A stretch of 64,000 nucleotides of DNA from JACCTH01 sp035253825 (GCA_035253825.1 DATFBM010000029.1:62001-126000); one strand, 5' to 3'; numbered from the stretch's first letter, positions 30,575 to 40,255 are shown. Numbers and translations are program-made. Notes: a model not told the origin generated them from the letters alone.

Positions 30575-33558
30575 TCTTTGGCCCTCACCAGATCGACTTC
30601 ATCCAAGCCTTCCTCGAAGGTGGAATAGAGACTGGCCAACTCGTCCATGCCATCTTCACCCCCAGTCATACGGCGCAGCGTGACTAGCCGGGTCCGAGCT
30701 TTGAGCTCCGCCAACCTCTGCCGGCGCTCCCTGGCGCTCTCGATCGCCGAGAGGTAGGACCCTTCGGCTCGCCCGGGATCGGCCAACATCAGATGGAAAT
30801 CGCCCTTCATGGCCAGATGGTCGGGATCGGGTCCGGCAGGATCGGCTGCCAAGGCTTCGTCCACCAGTTCCAAGGCGCGCTCCGGATGACCAGCCAGGGC
30901 ATGAACCGCCGCCCGCAAGCCCAGCACAAGTGGCCAGAAGATAGGGGGGGCACTCAAGCCTCGGTAGAGATCGATTCCTGCTTCGGTCAACTTCAGACCT
31001 TCCTCGGCCTGGCCGAGAGCGGTGCGCGACACCCCTTCGAGGACTTTGGCGAGGGTGCCCCAGAGGGGGTAGTCGTGCTCTTCGGCCACCGCCGCCAGCT
31101 CTTTCGCCCGCCCCAGCGCCTCCTCGAAGCGGCTCCTCCCCAAAGCAAGGAATCCGTTGTGATAGATGCCATAGGCGATGCTGAAGGGGTGATCGATTTG
31201 CCGAGCCAGATCGAGGCCGTCGCTGACGCTCTTGATGCCTCGATCGATCGCGCCGCTCTGCCAAAGAAGAAGGCCTTTCGATACTCGGGCGACGACACCG
31301 GTACTCGTGCCCAGGCGAAAGCGGTTGGACCCCTGCAACCTTGGATCGAACATCTCGATGGCTTGGTCCAGATGGAGAAAGCCCGTCTCGAAATCGCCAC
31401 CGAAAGCACTGCCAATGCCGAAGACGTAATGGCCTTCGGCTCGCAAGGAGTCATCGTTTTCCCGCTCTGCCAGCTCGAGGATCTGACGGCCCATCTCGGC
31501 TGTGCCTGCGAACTGGGTGAGGTTCATGTAGTAGGTCGCCAACGCGCGCATGACCGGGAAGCGCTGGGCGGCCGGACCGCTTGCCTCCGACATCTCCAAC
31601 ACACGCTTGAAAGCCGCCTCCACCTCGGGCCCGTAGCCGCGCACCGCCATTACGGCGCGGGCCAGGCTGGTGCGAAGGGTCAGCTCCTCGGCTGCCAGCT
31701 CATCGGAGGGCTCGGCCCGTCCCAGCACCTCGAGAGTGTCGCTGGCCAGCTCGATGGCTGCCCGGTACCAACCCTTGGCTTCGTGCAGCGCCCACAGACT
31801 GTCGATGAGGGCGAAGAGCTGCTCGAGGTCTTCCTGCTCCACCCAGTAGCGCCAGGCCGATCGCAAGTTGCCGATCTCTGAGACCAAGTCGGCCAGGGCC
31901 GATTCCCGCTCGCTGCCCGCCAGTCGCTCCGTCAGCCCTTGAGCGAACTTGGAGAAATAGCGGGCGTGCGCCCGCCGGATATTTTGTTCTCGCTCAGGAT
32001 CAGCGGCGAGCAGGGTCTCGGCGTACTCCTTGATCATCAGCAACATGGAAAAACGCTGCGAGCCGCCACTCTCATCGCTGCGGATCAGGCTCTTATCTAC
32101 CAGAGCTCCCAGTGCGTCGATCAGAAATCCATAACCGAGCTCGGAGGCGACCGCTTCGATGGCATCTAGCCGGGTCGAGGAAAATACCGCCATCAGCTCG
32201 AAGACATTTCGCTCTTTCTCGTCCAAGAGTTCGTAACTCCAGGCGATCGCCCCCCACAGGGTGCGTTGGCGATCGGGGAGGTCGCGCCCACCGGCTCCCA
32301 GTACATCGAGGCGGGTGCGCAAGCGCGAGAGGAGATCGGCGGGCGTGAAGACATTGAGACGGGCGGCGGCGAGCTCGATCGCCAGCGGAAGGCCGTCCAA
32401 GCGATTACAGATCTCGGCAATGACCTGTGCGTTTTCATCGTCGATTACGAATTCGGGCCGCACCGCCATCGCCCGCTCGGCAAAGAGCTGAACCGATTCG
32501 GAGGCGGCGATCTCGGCGGTGGAGTGCTTGGGGTGGGGAAGGGATAACGGGGGCACGGGGAAGACGTGTTCCGCCCGCACCCTCAGCGTTTCCCGGCTGG
32601 TCACGATCACCTTCAATCCGGGACAGTGGTTGAGCAACTCGGAAACTCCCACCGCGGCGGCCGTCACCTGCTCGAAGTTGTCGAGTACGAGGAGCATCGC
32701 CTTATCCCGCAAACGGGAGCGGAGAATCTGCAGAGGCTCTCCGTCGCCCGCAACCGGTAAAGCCAAGGCGCGCACGATCGCTTCGTAGGCCGCGTCCGGA
32801 TCGCGCTCGGCTGATAGATCGACGAAGAACACACCATCGGCGAAGCGTTCGATCTGTTCAGCCGCCACCTGGAGGCCGAGACGGGTCTTGCCCGCCCCAC
32901 CCGGTCCGACGATGGTGACGAGCTTGGTCCCGGGGGCGCGGAGCATGGCGTCGATGGTGGAGATCTCGGCGCTACGTCCGAAGAATTCGGTGGCCTGCAA
33001 CGGCAGGTTGTGTGGCCGGGAGTCGAGGGTGGCGAGGGCGGGGAATTGGGATTCGAGTTCATCGTGCACCAGCTGGTACAGGTGCTCGGGTTGGGTGAGG
33101 TCCTTCAATCGGTGGATGCCGAGATCACGCAGAGCGGCCCCGGGAGGAAGCCGGCCGTCCACCAGGCCCGCCGCTATTTCCGAAAAAAGCACTTGTCCGC
33201 CATGTCCGGCGGCCATGATTCGGGCGGTTCGGTTCATCGTCGGCCCGAAGTAGTCACCATCCCGTTGCTCGCTCTCACCGGTGTGGATTCCCATCCGCAC
33301 CCTTAGCGACCCGATCGTCGCCCACGGCTCGGCGGCCAGGCCTTTTTGCGCCTCGATGGCGGCGACGAGAGCATCCGGGGCGGATTCGAAGCGCGCCAAG
33401 ATCCCATCTCCGGTCGCCTTGATCACCTGACCGCCGGCTCGATCGATTGCCGCGGTCAGGATTCCGTCGTGGCGGGCGAGAGCCGGGGCCATGTGCCCGG
33501 GATGCTCCTCCCAGAGCCGGGTGCTGCCTTCGATGTCGGTAAAGAGGAAGGTCTGCAA
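30556..33558 (-). CDS. Class III nucleotide cyclase fused to NB-ARC-type ATPase and TPR repeats
   Basis: This is a signalling protein of 1000 aa. The cyclase domain (1-170) has metal-binding FTDIEGST and KATGDGILARF and the N...R pair TMNRTARIMA. The P-loop ATPase (about 185-480) has Walker A GPGGAGKTR and LLVLDNFEQ, with LPLAIELAAARL typical of NB-ARC/AfsR-like regulators. Tetratricopeptide-like helical repeats follow to the C-terminus. There is no DNA-binding domain. It probably makes cAMP under control of the ATPase. TTG 33558 is the start. Confidence 0.9.
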   Translation of the reverse strand: MQTFLFTDIEGSTRLWEEHPGHMAPALARHDGILTAAIDRAGGQVIKATGDGILARFESAPDALVAAIEAQKGLAAEPWATIGSLRVRMGIHTGESEQRDGDYFGPTMNRTARIMAAGHGGQVLFSEIAAGLVDGRLPPGAALRDLGIHRLKDLTQPEHLYQLVHDELESQFPALATLDSRPHNLPLQATEFFGRSAEISTIDAMLRAPGTKLVTIVGPGGAGKTRLGLQVAAEQIERFADGVFFVDLSAERDPDAAYEAIVRALALPVAGDGEPLQILRSRLRDKAMLLVLDNFEQVTAAAVGVSELLNHCPGLKVIVTSRETLRVRAEHVFPVPPLSLPHPKHSTAEIAASESVQLFAERAMAVRPEFVIDDENAQVIAEICNRLDGLPLAIELAAARLNVFTPADLLSRLRTRLDVLGAGGRDLPDRQRTLWGAIAWSYELLDEKERNVFELMAVFSSTRLDAIEAVASELGYGFLIDALGALVDKSLIRSDESGGSQRFSMLLMIKEYAETLLAADPEREQNIRRAHARYFSKFAQGLTERLAGSERESALADLVSEIGNLRSAWRYWVEQEDLEQLFALIDSLWALHEAKGWYRAAIELASDTLEVLGRAEPSDELAAEELTLRTSLARAVMAVRGYGPEVEAAFKRVLEMSEASGPAAQRFPVMRALATYYMNLTQFAGTAEMGRQILELAERENDDSLRAEGHYVFGIGSAFGGDFETGFLHLDQAIEMFDPRLQGSNRFRLGTSTGVVARVSKGLLLWQSGAIDRGIKSVSDGLDLARQIDHPFSIAYGIYHNGFLALGRSRFEEALGRAKELAAVAEEHDYPLWGTLAKVLEGVSRTALGQAEEGLKLTEAGIDLYRGLSAPPIFWPLVLGLRAAVHALAGHPERALELVDEALAADPAGPDPDHLAMKGDFHLMLADPGRAEGSYLSAIESARERRQRLAELKARTRLVTLRRMTGGEDGMDELASLYSTFEEGLDEVDLVRAKELLDSA

Positions 33559-33571
33559 TCTGGGCTAACCA

Positions 33572-34072
33572 TCAAGCCAGAGGCCAGTAGAGCTCGGTCT
33601 GGAGTCGGCTCGAGTCGGAGACTGTGGAGGGGTCGACGACATAGACCTCCCAGGGACCGACTCCATCTTCCTCACCCTGGGCGTGGATCCACTCGAGGAA
33701 GGAGTCGTAGGCCTTGCTGAGGGTGTGGTAAGGACCATGATGTACAACCTTGGCGGTCTTTCCGGCGGGCAAGCTGGCGGCGCCGACCGCCTCCAGTTGG
33801 TCGTCGGGTGCTGCCAGCCCCGGGACAGGCTCGGCGATCGGGAGCCCCACTTCCATGTCGATTATTTCCGGCCCGAACTCATAGGAGCGGGCATAGGGAG
33901 CGCCTGTCGGGGGCTGTCCGTGGCTAGTGGCAAATTCGAAAAGACGGGGCATCTGCGTATCGAAAAGCTGGCGCAGATCGACCTCGGCCATCGGTTTGCG
34001 AACCCGCACCGCCAGCGCCGGCTGGGCCTGGAGTTCGATTATCTGGTGATCACTGAGGGAGCCTTGGGCCAT
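33572..34072 (-). CDS. GyrI-like effector-binding domain protein
   Basis: This is a protein of 166 aa with the GyrI/AraC effector-binding fold: residues 10-40 ELQAQPALAVRVRKPMAEVD, YARSYEF, IIDMEVGLPIAEPVPG and the conserved GKTAKVVHHGPYHTLSKAY, then EVYVVDPSTVSD. Stand-alone GyrI-like proteins bind small hydrophobic ligands and cyclopropane amines in some cases. The downstream cyclase starts 13 bases after its stop, so the two may be one operon, possibly with a ligand-sensing role. Confidence 0.82.
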   Translation of the reverse strand: MAQGSLSDHQIIELQAQPALAVRVRKPMAEVDLRQLFDTQMPRLFEFATSHGQPPTGAPYARSYEFGPEIIDMEVGLPIAEPVPGLAAPDDQLEAVGAASLPAGKTAKVVHHGPYHTLSKAYDSFLEWIHAQGEEDGVGPWEVYVVDPSTVSDSSRLQTELYWPLA

Positions 34073-34159
34073 GATTCATCGTATCTCCGGCACCGTCGTT
34101 TTTATCAGGCGGATCACTCGGAAAGCGGTCTGCGCGCGGAGACCAGATACCCTGCCCTC

Positions 34160-34429
34160 ATGTGCCGAAATATCCGCCCGCTTCACAACTTTGAGCCCCC
34201 CGCCACCAACGACGAGATCAGCGATGCCGCCCTCCAATACGTGCGGAAGGTAAGTGGTTTCAGCAAGCCGTCTCAAGCCAATGAAGCTGCCTTTCAGCAG
34301 GCCGTGGAAGCGGTCAGCGCCGCCACGAGAACCTTGGTGGACTCCCTGGTGACGAACGCTGCTCCCAAGAATCGCGAAATCGAAGCCGAAAAAGCCCGGG
34401 CTCGGTCCCGAGAGCGCTACGCCAGCTGA
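34160..34429 (+). CDS. DUF2277 family small protein
   Basis: This is a protein of 89 aa starting MCRNIRPLHNFEPPATNDE, the defining N-terminus of DUF2277. The C-terminal half is helical and rich in Arg/Lys/Ala (EAEKARARSRERYAS). A single cysteine follows Met1. The function is unknown; the family is small and well conserved in actinobacteria. Confidence 0.9.
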   Translation: MCRNIRPLHNFEPPATNDEISDAALQYVRKVSGFSKPSQANEAAFQQAVEAVSAATRTLVDSLVTNAAPKNREIEAEKARARSRERYAS

Positions 34430-34438
34430 GCCCCTCGG

Positions 34439-35509
34439 CTAACCCAGGATCTCCTCGAGCCGGAGCGACGACACCTTCTCGAGCTGTTCGAAGCGGCAGG
34501 AGTGCGGATTGCGATCGGGGCGCCAGCGAAGGAACTGGGCCGGGTGACGAAGCCGTCCTCCGTCGAGCTGATTGAAGCGCACCTCGGCGACCAATTCGGG
34601 ACGAAGGGGCGTGAAGGAAAGATCCTTCTCCGGATTCCAGCGACTTCCGGGCTGGTCGACCGCCTCCGCCACCGAGGCCGCCCAGGGGTGGTCGGCCAGA
34701 TCCATCACATAGGGAGCAAGGGTCTTGAACAGCTCCCGGCGCTGGGCGGAGGGAAACGACGCCGCCACCCCGATGGGAATAAGGCCACCGAACATCGACG
34801 CCCATTCGTGTCCTTCCTCATCGGAGTACACCGCCAGCAACAGGGAGCCGACGGCATCCCGCGATGACTTGTGAGTGCGATACCCCACCACCACGCAGTC
34901 CGCGGTTCGATCGTGTTTGAGCTTGGCCATCACTCTTCTCCCTGGCTGATAGGTGCTCTCGGGATGTTTGGCGATGATTCCGTCGATGCCGGCGCCTTCG
35001 AAGTCCGCAAACCAATCCCGCGCTACGTCCTCGTCACCAGTGACGGGCGTGAGCCGGAGCGGAGGGCCGGCCTGCCTCAGAAACTCTTCGAGTCGTTCCC
35101 GCCGCTCTCGGAAGGGGAGTTTCGTTAGGTCGTCGCCACCAGTGGCCAACAGGTCGAAGGCGATCAGTGTGGCCGGGGTCTGTTGAGCCAGAAGATTGAC
35201 CCGGCTCGATGCCGGGTGAAGCCGCTGTTGGAGAGCGAAGAAATCGAGCCGGCCGTCTTCGGGGCTGGGGACGACGATCTCGCAATCGAGTACGCAGGGT
35301 GTGGGAAGGGAAGACTTGATTGCGTTCACCAGTTCGGGGAAGTACCGGGCCAGGGGTCGCGAGTTGCGGCTCTCCATGACCACAGACTCCCCTTCAGAAA
35401 AGATCAGAGTCCGAAAGCCGTCCCACTTGGGCTCATAGAGCCAACCCGGCGGAAGGTCGTCCACCAGCCGAGCCAGCATCGGTTCGATCGGAGGGCGAAT
35501 CGGGAGCAT
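34439..35509 (-). CDS. ATP-dependent DNA ligase (LigC-type)
   Basis: This is a ligase of 356 aa. YEPKWDGFR holds the catalytic lysine that is adenylylated (about residue 28). ESRNSRPLARYFPEL, DCEIVVP (motif III), FFALQQRLH, IAFDLLA (motif IIIa), EGIIAK-like GIDGIIAKHP (motif IV) and KLKHDRTADCVVVGY (motif V) follow in the right order, with an OB-fold C-terminus. Length and motifs suit actinobacterial LigC, linked in that group to base-excision or end-joining repair. No Ku gene is in the window. Confidence 0.9.
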   Translation of the reverse strand: MLPIRPPIEPMLARLVDDLPPGWLYEPKWDGFRTLIFSEGESVVMESRNSRPLARYFPELVNAIKSSLPTPCVLDCEIVVPSPEDGRLDFFALQQRLHPASSRVNLLAQQTPATLIAFDLLATGGDDLTKLPFRERRERLEEFLRQAGPPLRLTPVTGDEDVARDWFADFEGAGIDGIIAKHPESTYQPGRRVMAKLKHDRTADCVVVGYRTHKSSRDAVGSLLLAVYSDEEGHEWASMFGGLIPIGVAASFPSAQRRELFKTLAPYVMDLADHPWAASVAEAVDQPGSRWNPEKDLSFTPLRPELVAEVRFNQLDGGRLRHPAQFLRWRPDRNPHSCRFEQLEKVSSLRLEEILG

Positions 35510-35586
35510 GCCAGAACCGTATTACCTCTCGCTCTTATCCTGATCGTGAAGCACCCGGCCGGCGGTGCCCCCCTCCGCAATGGACC

Positions 35587-36786
35587 ATGACAGTCACTGA
35601 TCCGATCTCCGATGTCCGACTGATTTTTTCGGTCCAGGCGGTACGCGCCTTCCTCTACGGATTCAGCAGCATCCTGATCGGCTCCTCTCTGGCCGCAAGC
35701 GGTCTCGACTCCGTAGCTGTGGGAGCCATTTTCACGGCCATGCTGCTGGGAATGGCCGTTTCCTCGCTCGTCGTCGGTCGCTTCGGCGAAGCTCTTGGCC
35801 GCCGTCGGACGTACATATCTCTTCTGGCGATTATGGGAATTGCGGGGACGGTTTTTGCGCTGACCGACTTCCTTCCGCTTCTGATTCTGGCCGCTCTCAC
35901 CGGCACTCTCTCCACTGATCCCAACGAGGCAGGACCAATCACTTCGGTTGAGCAGGCAATGCTGGCGGAGACGGCGCGAGCCGAGAGGAGCCGGGTCTAC
36001 GGTCGTTACAACGCAGTCGCCTATCTCGCCGGAGCGATTGGCTCTCTGACGGCCGGCGGTCCCAGTGCGATGCGCGATGTTCTACCGGGCCTGCCACCGG
36101 ACCAACGGTGGTTGTTGCTGATGCCCTTTGGGGCATTCGCTTGCATCCTCAGCGCCCGACGGCTGAGTGCGATGATCGAGGTGTCAACGCCTCATCCGGG
36201 CGCCGTCCGGGGCTTGCAGAGGTCGAAGGCCGCGGTCCGGCGACTGGCTGCGCTCTTTTCGCTCGACGCTTTCGCCGGGGGATTCATCGTTGGGACCTTC
36301 ATCGTCTTCTGGTTCGGGCGCCAGTTCGGCGCCGATGCCGAGTTGATGGGTCTGGTGTTCTTCGGCGTGGGGCTGCTGCAGGCGGGATCCTCGGTGGCCG
36401 CCGGCTGGCTCGGAAGCCGTATTGGCTTCCTCAACACCATGGTCTTCACGCATCTCCCCTCAAACGCTCTCCTGGCTCTTATTCCACTGGCTCCCTCATT
36501 GGGCTGGGCAATTGCTTTGCTCCTTGGTCGGTCGGTGTTGTCACAGATGGATGTACCCGCCCGCCAGGCCTATGTGGCTGAGCTGGTCGACCCTGCCGAA
36601 CGAACCGCGGCTGCTGGTTACACGAATGCTGCTCGCCATCTGGTGAGGCCGGCTGGACCTGTGCTGGCCTCGTGGTCGATGGGGATGGCGGCGGGTCTGC
36701 CTTTTGTCATCGCGGGCGGACTCAAGGCGGTTTATGACTTGGTTCTGTACTTCACGTTCCGGCGAGTTCGACTGGGTGACAATTGA
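35587..36786 (+). CDS. MFS transporter
   Basis: This is a permease of 399 aa with about 12 helices. The conserved MFS motif between helices 2 and 3 is seen as VVGRFGEALGRRRTYI (near residue 60), and the central cytoplasmic loop contains ARRLSAMIEVSTPHPG. DPAERTAAAGYTNAAR near 335 resembles drug-efflux family sequences. The substrate is unknown. It is divergent from the ligase gene. Confidence 0.87.
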   Translation: MTVTDPISDVRLIFSVQAVRAFLYGFSSILIGSSLAASGLDSVAVGAIFTAMLLGMAVSSLVVGRFGEALGRRRTYISLLAIMGIAGTVFALTDFLPLLILAALTGTLSTDPNEAGPITSVEQAMLAETARAERSRVYGRYNAVAYLAGAIGSLTAGGPSAMRDVLPGLPPDQRWLLLMPFGAFACILSARRLSAMIEVSTPHPGAVRGLQRSKAAVRRLAALFSLDAFAGGFIVGTFIVFWFGRQFGADAELMGLVFFGVGLLQAGSSVAAGWLGSRIGFLNTMVFTHLPSNALLALIPLAPSLGWAIALLLGRSVLSQMDVPARQAYVAELVDPAERTAAAGYTNAARHLVRPAGPVLASWSMGMAAGLPFVIAGGLKAVYDLVLYFTFRRVRLGDN

Positions 36787-36819
36787 CGGGTTAATCGCTC
36801 CCGCATTTGAGAGCTCGAG

Positions 36820-37221
36820 ATGACCAGATACGTCCTTGATGTCGGGGCCGCTCTCCGTTTGGCGAAGGAGAACTCTCAGATCCCGGCCGGTCATGAGCTA
36901 CTCGCCCCGACCCTCTTTCGATCCCAGGTCCTGTCGGCTCTGCACGAGTCGGTCACTCGGGGCGATATGAAGGCAGAAGTCGCCCGTAATCGGTTGGCCT
37001 ACGTCGGGCGACTGCCGATGAGGCTTCTAGGTGACGCCATGCTCCGGCGACGGGCCTGGGAGTTGGCCGACCAGCTGGGGTGGGCATCGACCTATGACGC
37101 CGAGTACGTAGCCCTTACCCAACTCCAGGCCGACGCCTTTGTCACCGTCGATAGGGGTCTGGCGCGCCGCCTAAAAGGGGTAGTGGTCGTCGCTCCGATC
37201 GAGGAACTGCTTCGACCTTAA
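36820..37221 (+). CDS. PIN-domain protein (VapC-like) without antitoxin
   Basis: This is a protein of 133 aa. YVLDVGAAL carries the first metal-binding Asp, YDAEYVALT the Asp/Glu cluster and TVDRGLARRL the final Asp, the PIN RNase pattern. The acidic residue usually found near position 40 (E in helix 2) is absent (TLFRSQVLSAL). No small gene precedes it; only 33 bases separate it from the MFS gene, so no VapB partner is visible. It could be an orphan or a regulatory RNase. Confidence 0.75.
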   Translation: MTRYVLDVGAALRLAKENSQIPAGHELLAPTLFRSQVLSALHESVTRGDMKAEVARNRLAYVGRLPMRLLGDAMLRRRAWELADQLGWASTYDAEYVALTQLQADAFVTVDRGLARRLKGVVVVAPIEELLRP

Positions 37222-37256
37222 GAAGTTGTTTTATGGTCACCACCAAGGAGGTTTCG

Positions 37257-37649
37257 ATGCCTGGCAATTTGGAGCTGTGGGTTGAAGGATATCGGGTTGC
37301 TTGGGAGCAACGCGATCCGGCGATGGCGGCCATGCTCTTTACGCCTGATGCCGCCTATCGATCGAACATCTTTGAAGAGCCTCACCAGGGTCGGGAGGGA
37401 ATCGAGGCCTACTGGCAGTCAGTCACCAAATCCCAGGACGAGGTGCAGGTGCGGATGGGAAGGCCCTTCGCCGATGGCTCACGAGTGGCGGTTGAGTTCT
37501 GGACCACGATGCGGGTGGACGGAGAAGAGACCACCTTGCCCGGCTGTCTGCTTTTGGACTTCGACGACAACGGGCTTTGCCGCCGGCTCCGTGAGTACTG
37601 GCACTTCGTTCCCGGTCGCCTGGAGCCACCGGAGGAATGGGGGGAGTGA
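37257..37649 (+). CDS. SnoaL-like (NTF2-fold) protein
   Basis: This is a protein of 130 aa; ATG 37257 follows AAGGAGG closely. WVEGYRVAWEQRDPAMAAMLFTPDAAYRS and HQGREGIEAYWQSVTKS are the NTF2/SnoaL family core, ending LCRRLREYWHFVPGRLEPP. This fold covers isomerases, cyclases and dehydratases; the substrate is not predictable. The gene follows the PIN gene after 35 bases. Confidence 0.83.
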   Translation: MPGNLELWVEGYRVAWEQRDPAMAAMLFTPDAAYRSNIFEEPHQGREGIEAYWQSVTKSQDEVQVRMGRPFADGSRVAVEFWTTMRVDGEETTLPGCLLLDFDDNGLCRRLREYWHFVPGRLEPPEEWGE

Positions 37650-37671
37650 AGAGCGTGTGCCTGGATGGGAC

Positions 37672-38097
37672 CTAACGGTCCGCCGAGACCACGTGCGTCA
37701 CCGGGATCGGGAGCCGCTTTTCTAGGCGGGTAACGGCATTGCCTCGCAACCAACGCGAGGTTCCTTTGGCGAAGGTGGAAAGGATCAGGCGGTCGTAGTC
37801 GGGATGCTCGTTCCACTCGTCGGCGGCGGCCTCGACCGGATCCTGGTCGCCCACTCGAATCGCGTCGAGTGTCACCCCTTGACCCTCGAGCCGCTTCCCG
37901 GCCCTCTCTCCCGCTTCCAGGGCAACCGCTGCCGCTTCGCCCTCAGTCCAGCCGCGGACGTGTTGGACCGGAGTCGCTGGAACCAGGAGTACGAAGGAGG
38001 CCGTCGGGTCGCGATCAACAAGCTGACGGAGCACGGCCGCAAGTTCGGGGCTGTCGGCCGTTTGATGCGCCACCACCAGAAAGCGGGCCACGACCAC
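37672..38097 (-). CDS. UspA-like (Rossmann) small protein
   Basis: This is a protein of 141 aa, GTG start at 38097 (another GTG lies two codons in). An N-terminal strand MVVARFLVVAHQTADSPELAAVLRQLV opens an alpha/beta fold. GDQDPVEAAADEWN and YDRLILSTFAKGTSRWLRGNAVTRLEK with the C-terminal LPIPVTHVV recall universal stress proteins. The ATP-binding GxxG-S/T motif of true UspA is only partial (G-T-S-R-W-L-R-G-N-A-V). The function is uncertain. Confidence 0.6.
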   Translation of the reverse strand: MVVARFLVVAHQTADSPELAAVLRQLVDRDPTASFVLLVPATPVQHVRGWTEGEAAAVALEAGERAGKRLEGQGVTLDAIRVGDQDPVEAAADEWNEHPDYDRLILSTFAKGTSRWLRGNAVTRLEKRLPIPVTHVVSADR

Positions 38098-38192
38098 GCC
38101 ACCCTAATTCCTTCGAGGTCTCAACGAGAGAGCGCCCCTGGGCCGCCCGCTCGCCGGGGGCTAGGGTTCCGGACAATCGGTTTGAAAGATAA

Positions 38193-40169
38193 GTGGTGTC
38201 AAACCTTTTGGAGGTCGGCCGAGAAGCCGTCCGCAAAAATCAGTGGTCGGAGGCGGTAGAAGCTCTCGAAGCCGCCGGCGACGCAAGTCTCTCGGCCGAC
38301 GACCTCGTCCTCCTTGCCGACGCTCTCTGGTGGGCAGGGCGACCGGACGATGGAATCGAGGTTTTTGAGCGTGCCTTCGCCAGCTACGAACGCGAGGAGC
38401 GCTATTCGGAGGCGGCCAGCATCGGTGCTCGGCTGGCGTACTTTGCGCTACGGCGGCTGTCGCTATCGGTCGCCGGCGGCTGGATTTCCCGGGTGGAGCG
38501 GCTCCTCGAGGGCAAGCCGGAATCGGTCGGGCACGGCTGGCTCACAGTTATTCATGTCGCCAAGGCGTTGATGGTGGACCACGAGCCGGATAGGGCGATC
38601 TCACTTGCCGAACGGGCGATCGAGCTGGGACGTCGATTCAACGTGGCTGGAATCGAGGCTCTCGGCATGAGCTTCAAGGGGATCGGCCTGGTTCATTCCG
38701 GTGATTGGCGAGCGGGACTCAAGATGATGGACGAGGCATCTGTAGTGGCGACCTCGGAAGGTGGCGATCTCAGGGCCGCGGGCGATGTCTATTGCAACAC
38801 CATCGCCGTCTGTCGCAATCTCGGGGACTACCGGCGTGCGGGCGAATGGACCGACCAGGCTGATCGCTGGATGCTGGCTCATGCAGTCGGCGGCTACACC
38901 GGCATCTGCCAGGTCCACCGAGCGGAGTTGAAACGCCTCCGGGGCTCTTGGACCGAGGCCGAGCGAGATGCTCGCCGCGCTTGCATCGACTTGGAGCGCT
39001 TTCACATCATGGATGGGATCGGCTATGCCCAGTACGAGATCGGCGAGGTGCGGCGAAGGATGGGTGACTTTGTAAGCGCAGAGGAGGCCTTTCTCAAGGC
39101 CTATGAATACGGACACGACGGTCAGCCCGGACTCTCGTTACTGCTGCTCGATAGGGGACAAATCGAGGAAGCAGTGAAGTCGATCGCCGAAGCGGTCGGA
39201 CGGCCGGACGGGATAGAAGCGGCCTCTCCCGCCGCCGACAGCTTGTCCCGGGCCCATCTGCTTCCGGCTCAGGTAGAGATCTCTCTTGCGGCCGGGGACC
39301 TCGAGATGGCCAGGCGCTGCGTTGCCGAGTTGGAAGAGACGGCGCGTCTCTACGAAGGCCCTACCTGGGAGGCAACCTCTTTGACCTGTCGAGGGTCGCT
39401 CGAGTTGGCCGAAGGGCGGTTCGATCAGGCAGTGGCCGTGCTCGGGCGGGCATGGCGGCTCTGGCAGGAGGTTGGTCTTCCCTACGAAAGTGCCCAGGCT
39501 CGCTTCTTGCTCGGCCAGGCTCGCCTCAAACAGGGAAACACGACCGCGGCTCAGTTGGAGTTTCGAGCGGCATCATCCGTATTCAGCCAGCTGGGGGCAA
39601 CGCATGACCTGCGGCGCGTGCAGCAGCTAACCGGTGACACCAGCTCCGTGCGAGGAGAAAGGGTGTCAAAGGTCTTCATGTTCACCGACATTGTCACCTC
39701 GACGGACCTGATCTCGCTGATAGGTGACACTGCTTGGGACAGCCTCCTCCACTGGCACGATCGGACCCTGCGCGAGACCATCGGCAAGCACGGAGGCGAG
39801 GAAGTCCGTCACACCGGCGATGGGTTCTTCGCCACCTTCGACGACGGTCGCTCCGCTATCGACTGTGCGGTGTCGATTCAAAGAAAGCTCGAAGCCCATC
39901 GACGCGAACACGGATTCGCTCCCTGGGTTCGAATCGGGCTTCACCTTGCCGAGGCCACCCGCGAGGGCGGCGACTACTCGGGGCACGGTGTCCACGCCGC
40001 TGCCCGAGTGGGAGCTATTGCCGAACGAGAAGAGATCGTCGTTTCTTCAGCGCTCTTGACCGCCGCGGGCACCATTCCGTATCAAGTGAGCGAGCCCCGC
40101 TCGGTCACGCTCAAGGGCATCAACGAACCGATGGAAATTCAATCGGTGGAGTGGCGAGTTCGCTCCTGA
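38193..40169 (+). CDS. TPR-repeat protein with C-terminal class III nucleotide cyclase domain
   Basis: This protein of 658 aa starts with tandem GTG (38193/38196). Residues 1-480 are helical repeats of TPR type (LADALWWAGRPDDGIEVFERAFAS, ISLAERAIELGRRF). Residues 488-658 are a cyclase domain with metal-binding FTDIVTST and HTGDGFFATFDD. The position normally held by Asn before the transition-state Arg is His (VHAAARVGA) and the K-specificity site is R-H, so activity may be altered. The order of domains is the reverse of the 30.5 kb cyclase. Confidence 0.87.
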   Translation: MVSNLLEVGREAVRKNQWSEAVEALEAAGDASLSADDLVLLADALWWAGRPDDGIEVFERAFASYEREERYSEAASIGARLAYFALRRLSLSVAGGWISRVERLLEGKPESVGHGWLTVIHVAKALMVDHEPDRAISLAERAIELGRRFNVAGIEALGMSFKGIGLVHSGDWRAGLKMMDEASVVATSEGGDLRAAGDVYCNTIAVCRNLGDYRRAGEWTDQADRWMLAHAVGGYTGICQVHRAELKRLRGSWTEAERDARRACIDLERFHIMDGIGYAQYEIGEVRRRMGDFVSAEEAFLKAYEYGHDGQPGLSLLLLDRGQIEEAVKSIAEAVGRPDGIEAASPAADSLSRAHLLPAQVEISLAAGDLEMARRCVAELEETARLYEGPTWEATSLTCRGSLELAEGRFDQAVAVLGRAWRLWQEVGLPYESAQARFLLGQARLKQGNTTAAQLEFRAASSVFSQLGATHDLRRVQQLTGDTSSVRGERVSKVFMFTDIVTSTDLISLIGDTAWDSLLHWHDRTLRETIGKHGGEEVRHTGDGFFATFDDGRSAIDCAVSIQRKLEAHRREHGFAPWVRIGLHLAEATREGGDYSGHGVHAAARVGAIAEREEIVVSSALLTAAGTIPYQVSEPRSVTLKGINEPMEIQSVEWRVRS

Positions 40170-40255
40170 CGCTTCTTCCCAGCTGAGAGTTTGGCTATTG
40201 GGCCGTGTAGCCGTACGGGCCGCGGCGACCGGCTATTTCCATACAATCGACGGCT

